From: Algoriphagus terrigena DSM 22685 | GTDB taxonomy: Bacteria; Bacteroidota; Bacteroidia; Cytophagales; Cyclobacteriaceae | Direction of reading: 5' to 3' | Length of the DNA: 64,000 nucleotides | NCBI RefSeq assembly: GCF_000429445.1 | Contig: NZ_AUBW01000003.1 | Location: 124,001 to 188,000, forward strand | The notes under the pieces: model-generated | Seen by the model: only the letters and a program-made list of their open reading frames with translations | Told to the model about the DNA's origin: nothing | Database searches by the model: none | Shown here: in pieces, positions 33,281 through 43,500 of the stretch | Layout: the number at the start of each line of letters is the position of its first letter | How positions within the stretch are numbered: position 1 is the stretch's first letter | Made by a program: the position numbers and the translations under genes

Positions 33281-36200
33281 ATGAAAAACGGAATCAATCA
33301 ATCCGAAAGACTACTCCCTTCGCTGGACCCCTCGTATGTGGTTCCGGATGAGCGTACTGTCTTGGATTTGGTTCAATTCACGCTGGATTACTCGGACGCC
33401 GTTTCCTATTTCAGTTTTCAAAATAAGCGATTAGACACGTGGAGGCCGTTTTTGTTGAACGATCCGGTGTTTATCGTCGGGATGATAGCCGCCACCTCGC
33501 TGGATGGTTACAAGCTCCGGCAGGACGATCTGCTGGCTAAGGCCGAAAACAGGAGGAACACCAAAAAAGAGATCCAGGAAGCCATGGCGACCAATCTCCT
33601 GGCGATGAGCAAGAATCTCCTGGTATGGGAGGAGCTTTTCAAAGATTGCAACTATTCGGGATTGATGGCCAAGGAGATCATCAACAGCAAAAGGTTTCTG
33701 GAGACCATGATCGGCCATGCTTTTCCCTTTCAAAGCCGCTATCGCGCGTCTGATTTTGCAGGCATTCCGATGTCGGCCAAGATGGACAGCCGCGAGGTGA
33801 ACTTCACGGAATATTTTAAGGCAGCATATAAGAATCTGGCCTTTATCGTAGAATTGGCCGGGAGGCGATTTGAGGATCTTATCAACGAAAACACGGGCAA
33901 TCACCAGCCGCATATTGGGTTGCTGCTAGCCGCGCTGAAACTCTTCAAGGAGGTGCAGGCAGATATGAATGCGATGACCCGCCGGCATCTCGACTTCTAT
34001 TACCAGCGGGTGCTTCAGCAGGTATCGCCTCCTGCGAGTCCACTACAGCTTTTGATCGGTGTGGTCCCCAAGCCGGGTGCGCTGCTGCTGCCGGAAAACT
34101 CCAGCTTCAGTCTGCTTTTTCCCACAAAGAAGACCATCGCATTTCAAAACCAATTCCAGACCGAGCTGAGCCAGGCTAGGATTGTTGAGTTGAGAACCTT
34201 ATACAAAAGCAACTATTTCCCTTTTTCTTCAGGCTTCAAAAGCGAAAAGATTGCTCTGAATGGCGTGTACGACGCGATTTTGTATCAGGGCGAGGGGAAA
34301 AATGAGGTTTCGTTCAGAGGAGACTCCCAGCACGATTTTCCGATAGTCATGGGGGAAGACCAAAGCCAAAAAGGGCTTAACCAACGGACAATGAGCGCTA
34401 GCTTACTGGGGCTTTTGGTAAGTTCACCGGTTTTTTTGGTAGAGAACGGCAGGAGCTTTTTTCAACTGACTTTTACACTCAGTCCTGCTTCCTGTGAGGA
34501 ATTTAGGACCGTTCTCTCGGAGTTGCTGCACGAGAAGGAGGCAGCCATGGGTGTGGTTCATGACCATTCCGACCACGAGTTAAAGAGCTTTATCCAGGCA
34601 TTTTTGAATGAGGCATTTACCGTGGCGCTCACCACCGCCAAGGGTTGGAAAACCCTGGATTTTCTGCACGTCAGATACCTTGATGGCGAGTGTAAGCTGG
34701 TGATCAAGTTGGAGCCGGAGGGCTTGGAGGAGTTTCCAACGTCGTATGATGCGGCACTCCACGGTGGCGTCTCGGGCACGACATGGCCTTGTGTCCGGTT
34801 TCTGTTGAATAACTCTGCACATTATCCGCCCTACCGGCCACTCGAGGCGTTGGAGATTTTGGAGGTGGAAATATCCACACTGACCAAGGGCGTAACTTCG
34901 GGATTTGACTGCAGCAATCAGCTCGGCAAGCTTGATCCCAGCAGCCCGTTTCTTCCTTTCGGATCATTGCCGACCAGAGACTCTTGCCTCAGAGTCTACG
35001 ATCCGCTGATTTTCAACAAATACCTCTCGCGGCTTTCCGTGAAGTTGACCTGGATGGGACTGCCAGAGGAGCGGACAGGGTTCATCGGATACTATCAAGC
35101 CTATCCCGAGGCCGTGGACAATCAGAGTTTTCGGGGAATTGTATCGCTCAAATCATCGATCAGTGACGATGAAGAAGGTTTTCAGGCGCCGAAGCAGAAG
35201 GTTTTTCTTTTTGAGACTGTCGAAAAGTCTGACGGCGAACATCTCCTGAAAAATAAACAAATCGATCTCAATCTGGATCTAATTGACCGGACGATCCTGA
35301 AAGAACCGGTGGTCAAAACCCCGGGGCAGGACAATCCGGTTTCCTTTGGGATTCAACTGACTGATCCCAGTTTATTTGCTTTTGGGCACGAGTCTTACCC
35401 CCGGGTCTTTTCTGACATTTCATTCCAAAACAGCAGGCATCCCAGACGACAAAAAGAACTGCCACGGCCACCGTACACTCCCCAGCTGGAGAAATTGGAG
35501 TTTACCTATAGCAACCACACCAAAGAGAATCTGTCGAGGAGAGGAGAGGAAAACAGGGGAAGTGTCAAGATCTTCCATTTGTATCCGTTTGGACACAGTC
35601 AGGTATTTCCTGCGGCAGGAGCTGGGTCTTCTTACCTGATTCCGCAGCTGAGTGGGAAGGGGAATTTGCTGATTGGCCTGACAGGCCTTGCCGAAAATCA
35701 GCTGCTGAACTTGGGCTTTAAGCTGCATCCCGCTTTTTTCATCCACACGATCACGCAGCCACCCAAGGTGACCTGGGAATACCTGGAGAAAAACAGTTGG
35801 GTTCCGTTGGGCAATTTGCTGATGGAGGATTCCACTCACGGGATGCTGCAGTCGGGGATAGTGAAACTCAAGCTTCCGAGCCGCTTGGACTTTAACAATA
35901 CCCGCCTGGCTCCTGGCAAATTCTGGCTCAGAGTCTCCAATTCGGGAAATTCCGACATCAACAGCCGACTGATCGACATGTTTACCAATTCCGCCTGGAT
36001 CACGCAGGTGGAGGAAAAAGACCCGCCCGAGTTTCGCCCCGTGGAGTTGCGGGAAAATCTGACGGTCATATCGAACGGCAACATGCATTTAAGCCCGGCG
36101 GTCGGCCTCTATCATATCAAAATCGAGACATTCAAGCGATCTCCTGAGCAAGACCGGGCCAGAGTGAGCGAACTCGTGCGGCATCGAAACAGGGGCATTA

Positions 36201-36898
36201 CCACTTGGGACCTGGAGCGCCTGGTACTGCAGCGTTTTCCCCAGATCGGCCGGGCGATGGTCTATGGGAGGACTGATTTTCCGCTTCACTTGGTCAAAAA
36301 CAGCAACATTCAGGTGGTCGTTATTCCCCTTTCCCCGCTCAATTCCCAGATGAAACTGGAGGGTTTTCGAGCGCCTTTTGAGTTGCTGCAGGAAATCCGC
36401 AGTTACCTCCAAGGGTTTATTTCTCCCTTTTCGAGGCTGGAGGTGTGCAATCCGGTATTCGAGAAACTGAAGATCCGTGGGGCGGTCAAATTTCGCCAAA
36501 TCCAGCAGTCCGGATACTATCGCGATATGCTGGAGCGGGAGCTGATCGAGTTTCTTTCTCCAAATCCCAAGGATTTTCATGAAGAAAAGGGATTCATCAA
36601 CTCGATCTACAAGGCTGAGATTCAGAATTTCATCGAATCCAGACCCTACGTCGAATTCGTCACCGGGCTGTCGGTCCTACAGATCGTGGATGTGCAGGGC
36701 AGCTACAAGATCATCGATACCGCTGAGACGACCTACAGGGTGGAACTGCTGCGGACGATCAGTCCCTATGCGGTCCTGACTTCCTCCGAATCCCATCAGC
36801 TGGAGATCATCCAGGACCATACACTCTTGGATCCGGAGATCGCCAGTATCGGAGACCTGTCGATTGACTCGGACTTTATTATCAAACCCAAACAATAA
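33281..36898 (+). CDS. Large baseplate wedge protein (Afp11-like, gp6/J family)
   Basis: A 1205-aa protein. The position after gp25 and the presence of baseplate-J-like blocks (VTWEYLEKNSWVPL, FWLRVSNSGN, GITTWDLERLVLQRFPQIGR and KIRGAVKFRQIQQ in the C-terminal third) identify it as one of the two wedge proteins. The first 500 residues are helical (FKEVQADMNAMTRRHLDFYY) and not recognisable. It seems longer than its AFP/PVC counterpart; AlgoCIS was described with a cage made by large baseplate extensions, and this protein could supply such extensions (inference). No signal peptide. Confidence 0.82.
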   Translation: MKNGINQSERLLPSLDPSYVVPDERTVLDLVQFTLDYSDAVSYFSFQNKRLDTWRPFLLNDPVFIVGMIAATSLDGYKLRQDDLLAKAENRRNTKKEIQEAMATNLLAMSKNLLVWEELFKDCNYSGLMAKEIINSKRFLETMIGHAFPFQSRYRASDFAGIPMSAKMDSREVNFTEYFKAAYKNLAFIVELAGRRFEDLINENTGNHQPHIGLLLAALKLFKEVQADMNAMTRRHLDFYYQRVLQQVSPPASPLQLLIGVVPKPGALLLPENSSFSLLFPTKKTIAFQNQFQTELSQARIVELRTLYKSNYFPFSSGFKSEKIALNGVYDAILYQGEGKNEVSFRGDSQHDFPIVMGEDQSQKGLNQRTMSASLLGLLVSSPVFLVENGRSFFQLTFTLSPASCEEFRTVLSELLHEKEAAMGVVHDHSDHELKSFIQAFLNEAFTVALTTAKGWKTLDFLHVRYLDGECKLVIKLEPEGLEEFPTSYDAALHGGVSGTTWPCVRFLLNNSAHYPPYRPLEALEILEVEISTLTKGVTSGFDCSNQLGKLDPSSPFLPFGSLPTRDSCLRVYDPLIFNKYLSRLSVKLTWMGLPEERTGFIGYYQAYPEAVDNQSFRGIVSLKSSISDDEEGFQAPKQKVFLFETVEKSDGEHLLKNKQIDLNLDLIDRTILKEPVVKTPGQDNPVSFGIQLTDPSLFAFGHESYPRVFSDISFQNSRHPRRQKELPRPPYTPQLEKLEFTYSNHTKENLSRRGEENRGSVKIFHLYPFGHSQVFPAAGAGSSYLIPQLSGKGNLLIGLTGLAENQLLNLGFKLHPAFFIHTITQPPKVTWEYLEKNSWVPLGNLLMEDSTHGMLQSGIVKLKLPSRLDFNNTRLAPGKFWLRVSNSGNSDINSRLIDMFTNSAWITQVEEKDPPEFRPVELRENLTVISNGNMHLSPAVGLYHIKIETFKRSPEQDRARVSELVRHRNRGITTWDLERLVLQRFPQIGRAMVYGRTDFPLHLVKNSNIQVVVIPLSPLNSQMKLEGFRAPFELLQEIRSYLQGFISPFSRLEVCNPVFEKLKIRGAVKFRQIQQSGYYRDMLERELIEFLSPNPKDFHEEKGFINSIYKAEIQNFIESRPYVEFVTGLSVLQIVDVQGSYKIIDTAETTYRVELLRTISPYAVLTSSESHQLEIIQDHTLLDPEIASIGDLSIDSDFIIKPKQ

Positions 36899-36916
36899 CC
36901 TGGCTTCATACCATTC

Positions 36917-37675
36917 ATGGCAGATATCACAGAAAATAGTATTGTAATCAACGACCGCGAACAGCTCAAGAAGTATTTCAGAAGTGGAATGCTTCCCTCT
37001 GAAGTTCATTTTGCAATCCTCATCGATTCCATGTTCAACAAAGTGGATGACGGGATCAATAAAAATGACGAAGACGGGCTGATGATTTTTCCCGCCGGCG
37101 ATGAGGAGGTTTTACTCAGTTTCTATGATTCGTTGAAAGACAAAAAGGCCAGCTGGGTCTTAGTCAACGGCCAGGGCGAGACCCAGGGCATGATTTTAAG
37201 GCAAAAAGGCGAGAAACATCCGACGATTTTTTTTCAGAAGAAGAGCGGAAACGTCGGAATCGGTACGGACCGACCCTCCCAAAAACTGGAGGTGGCTGGA
37301 CTGATCGCCTCGACGGGCAGAGTGGGAGTTTTTAAGAAGGGACAAGTCCCTGCAGACGGTGATTGGCATGACGTTCTCACCAACCTCACGGGATGTCAGG
37401 GCTTTGAAATCATGGCACATGCGGGGCGCAAACAGAAAGGAAAATACGCGCTTTTGCACGCCACGGCTTTGAGTACGTTTGGGAATTCCAAACCTACAGT
37501 CAACAAGACCAGCGCGCATTTCGGGTTCTGGTGGAATAGGATTAATTGCCGCTGGGTAGGGGATACGTTCAACTATCGCCTTCAGATCCGGACAGGAAGC
37601 AACTACGGGGGCGACGCCAAGATTACTTTCCAGATCGGGAAGTTGTGGGACGATGATTTTTTGGCTGAATTCTGA
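36917..37675 (+). CDS. Small tail-fibre-like protein
   Basis: A 252-aa protein. After a helical N-terminal part (MADITENSIVINDREQLKKY, VHFAILIDSMFNKV) comes the motif KSGNVGIGTDRPSQKLEVAG (residues about 108-127), a collagen-like/fibre-shaft signature common in phage tail fibres and Bacteroidetes surface proteins. The C-terminal 120 residues are rich in G, aromatic residues and beta structure (HFGFWWNRINCRWVGDTFNY) and could be a receptor-binding head. It is encoded between the two wedge proteins. Function as fibre or adhesin is inferred from the shaft motif and location; no Afp13-like long fibre is present elsewhere. Confidence 0.7.
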   Translation: MADITENSIVINDREQLKKYFRSGMLPSEVHFAILIDSMFNKVDDGINKNDEDGLMIFPAGDEEVLLSFYDSLKDKKASWVLVNGQGETQGMILRQKGEKHPTIFFQKKSGNVGIGTDRPSQKLEVAGLIASTGRVGVFKKGQVPADGDWHDVLTNLTGCQGFEIMAHAGRKQKGKYALLHATALSTFGNSKPTVNKTSAHFGFWWNRINCRWVGDTFNYRLQIRTGSNYGGDAKITFQIGKLWDDDFLAEF

Positions 37676-37680
37676 TCGAT

Positions 37681-40539
37681 ATGGCAAAAACCGGCTCCAT
37701 TCGAAAGGATAAGAAACTTCAGGCCTCGCAGGACTTCAAGATTCTGATGGATAAAGGATTGGAATATGTCCAGGGCCTCAGCGGTGACATCTGGACGGAT
37801 TACAATTCCCATGACCCCGGGGTGACGATTCTCGAGCAGTTTTGCTACGGACTGACCGAGCTCGGCTATAGGGCTTCCTTCCCCATAGAGGATCTCCTGG
37901 TCGAGCAATCCGACGGAAGGATTAATTGGGAAAAGAATTCCTTTTACTCACCCGCGCTGGTGTTTAGTTCACATCCCTTTGCAGTGGCTGACTTCAGAAA
38001 ACTGCTCATCGATTCCTTTCCGGAGATCCAAAACTGCTGGCTGGAAACCGTGTATCCAGCCGCGACAGAGGACGGGATCAACGGAGTCTATCAGTTGGAA
38101 GTCTTACCGACTTTGGCTTTTCAGAAGCAATTGAGGAAAAAGCAAGACTTGGCCAAGTCCTTTTTGACGAAACTTCATCACTTTCTAACGACAAACCGAA
38201 ACCTCGGGGAAGATTTTGACAGGCCTCGGCTGCTCACTCCCCATTTCATTTTTTTGCAGGCAAGTGTCGAGATTTCCGAGGAGGCAGACCCCGATCTGGT
38301 GATGGCCGAGATCCTGTTTGCGCTGGAAGTGTACCTCTATCATCCGGTGGCCTATACCAATCTGGAAGAGCTTCAAAATGAAGGCTTGAGACCGGAGACG
38401 ATCTTCTCAGGACCGAGGTTGACCCGCGGATTTATCCCAGACTCAGAGCTTAAGGAGCGAAGCAAGACCCTGTATACAGAGAAGTTTTTGCTGCTGATCT
38501 CCAACGTGCCCGGTGTCAAAAAATGCTGGAACCTCGCCATTGACAAGGATGGAAGATCCAAATCATTCGGTCTGCCCAACCACAGCTATGCATCCATCAA
38601 TACCGACCCGAAAGATCCCGATAGTATCTATTCGACGCTCGGGATATTTGTAAAAGGGAACCCCCAGCGCCTAAACAAGCCGCGGGTAGAGGACATGCTC
38701 TTGGATCTCTGGTCCAAAAACTACCGGGTCTATCAGGAGGATTTGTTCCGCGAAAATTTTGAAAAAGAGAGTCTAAAAGGCCGCTTTAGGAATCCCGGTA
38801 AGTACGTGTCGATACAGCATCATTTTCCGGGCATCTATGGGCTGAGACCTGAGGGGATTTCTTCCCACGAACCTATCGAAAGGCAGGCTAAAGTCCGACA
38901 GTTGAAAGGCTATCTTCTGCTGATGGAAAAGCACCTGGCGAACTTTTTGGCGCAGCTGGCCCATCTTCCTGACTTCTTTGATCAGGACGTGTCGCGGGAG
39001 ACGGGCACTTACTTTTCACAGGATCTGGAATCCAGGATCGGTGCCGACGACCTGGAAATCCGGGCGAAATTGCCTTCGGGATTTGGTCAGTCTGGAGTCA
39101 ATTCCCAAACGGGAGAGTCCAGGATGTCCTGGCTGAGGCGAAAAAACAGGATCTTGGACCACCTGTTGGCCCGATTCGGTGAGAGTGTGCAGGAGTTGCC
39201 GTTTCAGCTGGCATTGAAGATGAACCTGCTTGGAAATGAGGAGGAGATGCTGGCCTCGCTTCTCCTCTATAAATCGCGCTTTCTAAGGCTCGTTCCAGAG
39301 TTGAATTATGGAAAGCACCGGGCACATTTTTCCATGGAAGAGGAGGGAGAATCCATCTCCACACTGGAAAAGACGCTTTGTCTCCTGATTGGAATAGAGA
39401 GAAATCCAGCGTCCGTGATTCCCAAATTTTTACCCAAAAATGTATCGGGGCAACAGGTCGAATCGAGCGCTAGTTTCCTAAAATCACAAACGACTTATGC
39501 GGAATTAACCGAAAAATTCAGACCGCTGACCAAGCGAGAACGGAGCTTTCCCCAGATCGCCAATGTCTCGAGACCGGAGTCTTCTTTTGGGAAAATAGGC
39601 ATTCGGGATCTCTATGCCCGAGCCGTAGATCCGGATTCCTATTGGATCTCGCTTGAGCCGTCCCGTGTAGGGACGCTCGAAGTGCTTTTTCAAAAATCCG
39701 AATCCAACTGGGTGAGCATTTGGGATGGGACACATGAAGAGGATGCGCTGAGCGCGATCGCAAAAAACATCCAATATTTCAGAGCGATGAATACCTCGTC
39801 GGAAGGGATGATTTTGGTAGATCATATCCTGATGAGACCGATGTTGGAAGGGTCGGAATATGGATTTGTCCTGCTGGATGAGTGGGGAAATCCCACCTTT
39901 AAGTCTCCCTGGAAAGCGGCTGAATCCGAGCGAAAGGCACTTTTGACGAAGTTCTACAGGGCCGCGTCAGATGGCCGGGCGTACCGGAAGGGCGGAAAAG
40001 CCCTGAGCTTGCACGGCCCGGAGGGAGAGGTGCTCGGGACTTTTGCAGACTGTGATCATCTGGATCTTGACGTTGTCATCGAGTCCACCGCCAGCCTTGC
40101 CCGGCTAATGGCGGGAGACCGTGAGCTTTCCGGTCTTCTTGCGCTGTATGAGTTGGAGGGGCTCCGGTTGATGGGCTCGCTTCATGAGCGTGGAGTTTTT
40201 CGCCAGCGTTCGGTCGTTTTTCTTCGAAGACTGGAAGACAGGCGGGAGGTCAGAGAAGATTTCTTCGATCTTAAGGCATCCCTGATTTTGCCGGATTGGC
40301 CTGCACGGTTTCAGGAGAGCCATTTTCGGTATTTCCTGACCAACGAAGTACGGGATCGGGTGCCTGCCCACATGCAAGTGGGAGTGCATTGGCTGGATCT
40401 GCGCAAGTGCGAATCGTTTGAGTCTCTCCATCGGGATTGGCTGGACCATCGTGGCCACGCATCCCAAAAACAGCTGTCGGACAGCACCTACCGCCTCTAC
40501 GAGTTTTTGAATAACCTGACCGGCGAAGAAAATGGATAA
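37681..40539 (+). CDS. Baseplate wedge protein (Afp12-like, gp6 type)
   Basis: A 952-aa protein with the hallmark N-terminal block WTDYNSHDPGVTILEQFCYG and LTELGYRASFPIEDLL, found in Afp11/Afp12-type wedge proteins. Further features are LLISNVPGVKKCWNLAI and a long helical middle (KGYLLLMEKHLANFLAQLAH). The C-terminal 300 residues contain a possible beta domain (HLDLDVVIESTASLARLM). It pairs with the 1205-aa protein to build the wedge around the hub. The stop overlaps the tape-measure start by 8 bp. Confidence 0.88.
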   Translation: MAKTGSIRKDKKLQASQDFKILMDKGLEYVQGLSGDIWTDYNSHDPGVTILEQFCYGLTELGYRASFPIEDLLVEQSDGRINWEKNSFYSPALVFSSHPFAVADFRKLLIDSFPEIQNCWLETVYPAATEDGINGVYQLEVLPTLAFQKQLRKKQDLAKSFLTKLHHFLTTNRNLGEDFDRPRLLTPHFIFLQASVEISEEADPDLVMAEILFALEVYLYHPVAYTNLEELQNEGLRPETIFSGPRLTRGFIPDSELKERSKTLYTEKFLLLISNVPGVKKCWNLAIDKDGRSKSFGLPNHSYASINTDPKDPDSIYSTLGIFVKGNPQRLNKPRVEDMLLDLWSKNYRVYQEDLFRENFEKESLKGRFRNPGKYVSIQHHFPGIYGLRPEGISSHEPIERQAKVRQLKGYLLLMEKHLANFLAQLAHLPDFFDQDVSRETGTYFSQDLESRIGADDLEIRAKLPSGFGQSGVNSQTGESRMSWLRRKNRILDHLLARFGESVQELPFQLALKMNLLGNEEEMLASLLLYKSRFLRLVPELNYGKHRAHFSMEEEGESISTLEKTLCLLIGIERNPASVIPKFLPKNVSGQQVESSASFLKSQTTYAELTEKFRPLTKRERSFPQIANVSRPESSFGKIGIRDLYARAVDPDSYWISLEPSRVGTLEVLFQKSESNWVSIWDGTHEEDALSAIAKNIQYFRAMNTSSEGMILVDHILMRPMLEGSEYGFVLLDEWGNPTFKSPWKAAESERKALLTKFYRAASDGRAYRKGGKALSLHGPEGEVLGTFADCDHLDLDVVIESTASLARLMAGDRELSGLLALYELEGLRLMGSLHERGVFRQRSVVFLRRLEDRREVREDFFDLKASLILPDWPARFQESHFRYFLTNEVRDRVPAHMQVGVHWLDLRKCESFESLHRDWLDHRGHASQKQLSDSTYRLYEFLNNLTGEENG

Positions 40540-43500
40540 TCGGCACTCACATCAAGTGGATGATCTGGTATTTTCATTTGCCTACTCCACACGCCCGCAG
40601 GCCTCTCGCTGCAACACCAAGCTTCAGCAACTGATGGCGCATGACGTCCTGCCCGAGCTGGAGAAATCGTTTGCTGAAGTAGCATTCGGCGGGCTAAGCT
40701 TGGAATTTGACAGGCTGGAGATAGACTTGGGGAGTTTGTCTGAGGAAGATATTTCGGAGGATTTGGGGGAGAAAATCAGACCGCTGTTGGTGGAGGCTTT
40801 GAAGCGGGAGATCCGCGAGCGAATCCTCGGCGAGCCGGGATATGTTCTCAGCACCGGCGTTTCTCAGCGGCAAGACTTCAGTCTGTTAGCTTTGAAAGCA
40901 TTTTTTCTGCAAGGGTACTTTCCGGCATGGGCCGACTCAACGCTGAATTTGTATTCCCTTCTGGATTTTCTGATTGCCTCCCGCTCCACTGGAATCGGAG
41001 AGCTGGTCAGAGAAGTGTCATTGAAAAGTGAATCTGCCCGAAAGCGTATTGCGTTTCTGAAGGCCCCTTACTTTGATCAGTTGATCGAAGTATTGGTGCC
41101 GGGGGATGCGGAGTGGATCATGGGATATCGGGAGTCCTACCTTGATCTTCACCGGCGGGAAAGACAACTGACGGATTCAGCAGAAAACATGCAGCATGCC
41201 CTCAACCTGTTTATCCTGACTTTTGTAATCCATAATGTCGGCCCGAAATTCAACCGGCTAAGTTTTTCTGACAGTCTGCTCAAGTCAATCGCGGCGCATT
41301 ACAACCTGGACTTTTTGGAATTTCTGAGACAAATCACAGAGATTCTTCATCAAAACACGATTGAAAATCAACTGTTTCGGGATTTTAAGGAAGCTATTAT
41401 TTGGGTTGGGGAGAAAAACAACATCGAGGTTCAGGACGAGTATTCGGACTTCGCAACCTCTGCCCGGGATGTCATTGGATGGCTGAATCATCCGACCGAA
41501 GATGATGCCATCACCCGCTATATCCAAGAGTGGGCGAACACCGGAATGTTGTTTTGTGAGTTGTCCAGCCGCTTTCCTGGATTTTGGAAATCGCTGTCCA
41601 AGCAGGGGCTGACTCAACTGATCAGTCTAATGGGCGGTGATGCAAAGAGAGAATGGCTGGAGCTTACTTACACCTATCTGGCGTGGCACTCGCGACGCGC
41701 CAAATCCGGCGTGACGGATCAGGAGGCGACGGTGAAGGATTTGTTTGATTTGGCACAGCAGGGATCATCTAAGGGCGAATACCTTCTTTTTGACTTGGAG
41801 AGTTGGTTTTCCACCGTCGCCCGCCACGGATTTGCCCACTTTGGATCTACGACTGAGATCACCAGGGAGCTTCTCGCGATGGGACTGGGTGCCGGAGTCT
41901 TCCAGGCTTCGTTGACTCTGATCCGTGCCAAGAAATACCTGAATGTGAAGGTAAAGGGCGAGTCGGCTGGATTCTCTGACCAAAAGTACAGGGATGTCAT
42001 TTCTGTAACTGCTAACCCTTCAAGTCCCATAAACGACGATTCCATCGCTGGCGAGGACTGGCCAAAAGGTTTCTCGAATGAAATGGCGAGTTTATCCGAG
42101 TGGGCTCTGGCGGCCTATCTCAGTTCAGGATCTCTGCCGAGTTCATTTAGAGAGCTCAGTAAGTCCGACCTACAGGGCACAATTGCCCGATTGATCAAAT
42201 CCCAAAATCCCGTGTTGCTGAATTTGATCCGAAATAGCTCGCGGCTGGGTGATTTTGACCTTCAGAAGCGCTGGGAAGGCTTGTTTGATCAGGTGAGTGA
42301 AGGGGAAATGCGGGATTACGTCCAGAAGTTTGCCGGGCCGATGACGCTTCGACTACTTGCTTGGAATGAGTATTTGAAGAAAGTCTTGGGCTCAGATCTT
42401 GCAACTAGCGGGTATTTGGATCGAGAGATCTGGAAGCGGTTTTTGGAGGAAGTTTCTCACGAAAACCGCTCAGGAAAGGCGGAAAAGTCATTGATTCTTA
42501 TTCACGCTGTGGAAAGGTATCTGGCTGCCGTCATGCGCATGTCCAGTGTGTCGCCCAAAGCCAGCAACCGCATCCGTGAACTTCAAAAACTCCTCAATTC
42601 GGAGAAATCTGTCTTGATCGAGCTGGTCGCAACGAATGCTGCAGGTCGTTTCAGCGCTTCAGTTATTGCTCGGATCGCCGGGGCAAAGACGGCTTTTCTT
42701 CAGCAGATTGGTCTGCTGAGACTTCCCAGTAGAAAATTAACCGCTGTTCTCAAAAGCCTTAATCCGCAGTATATGTCACGACTACGTCCGGCAGCGTTTG
42801 GAGTAGCATTCGATCAGATGGTGCGGTTGCTTGGGCAGGATTCTTTGCTCAAAAAGCTGCAAACAGGGTTAGTGAAACTGACCGAAAAAGAGGTCTCGCA
42901 GGGCATGAATCTGGATAATTTGGCTGAGCTGCAAAAGATGTTGCAGACAAGCACTTCTGAGCTTGAGTCTAAAGCTGAGGAGGTCATCCGTCAGGATCTC
43001 GCAAGACTGGCGAAAGCCGTGTTTTCAGACACTTCCCGGACGTCCCGCAAAACGGAATTGCAGGAAAGTATCCGTCGGATTCTTGTCTTTTCACGGTCCA
43101 AGCCCGAGCTGCTTCTTCAGTTTTTGAGAAGAAATAGGCATCAACTGCCGACGATCTTGGTTCAAGTTTACCAACATACAACGCCGGGCAACTGGAGGAT
43201 TTTTACGACTTGGTTGCGGCATAAAAAGCCCACTGAATTCAAAATGCCGGAATGCGTGGTCTATCCAACCACAGAGGGGACGAAGGATATCTTTGACTTT
43301 GTTGAGGAGATTTCGCGAGGGAAAAGCATTCCATCGAGGCGATGGATTGACGTTCGTCTGCTGAGCGACTCTTCGAAGTTGGACAAGGGTCATGCGAAGG
43401 AGACTTTGCAGAAAATCGTGCCGGTAACAGATGCCCTTTCAGGCGAAATCACCGTCTTGCTGACGCTTCCTTCAGGTTTTTTTGCAAAAAAATCTGTGCT

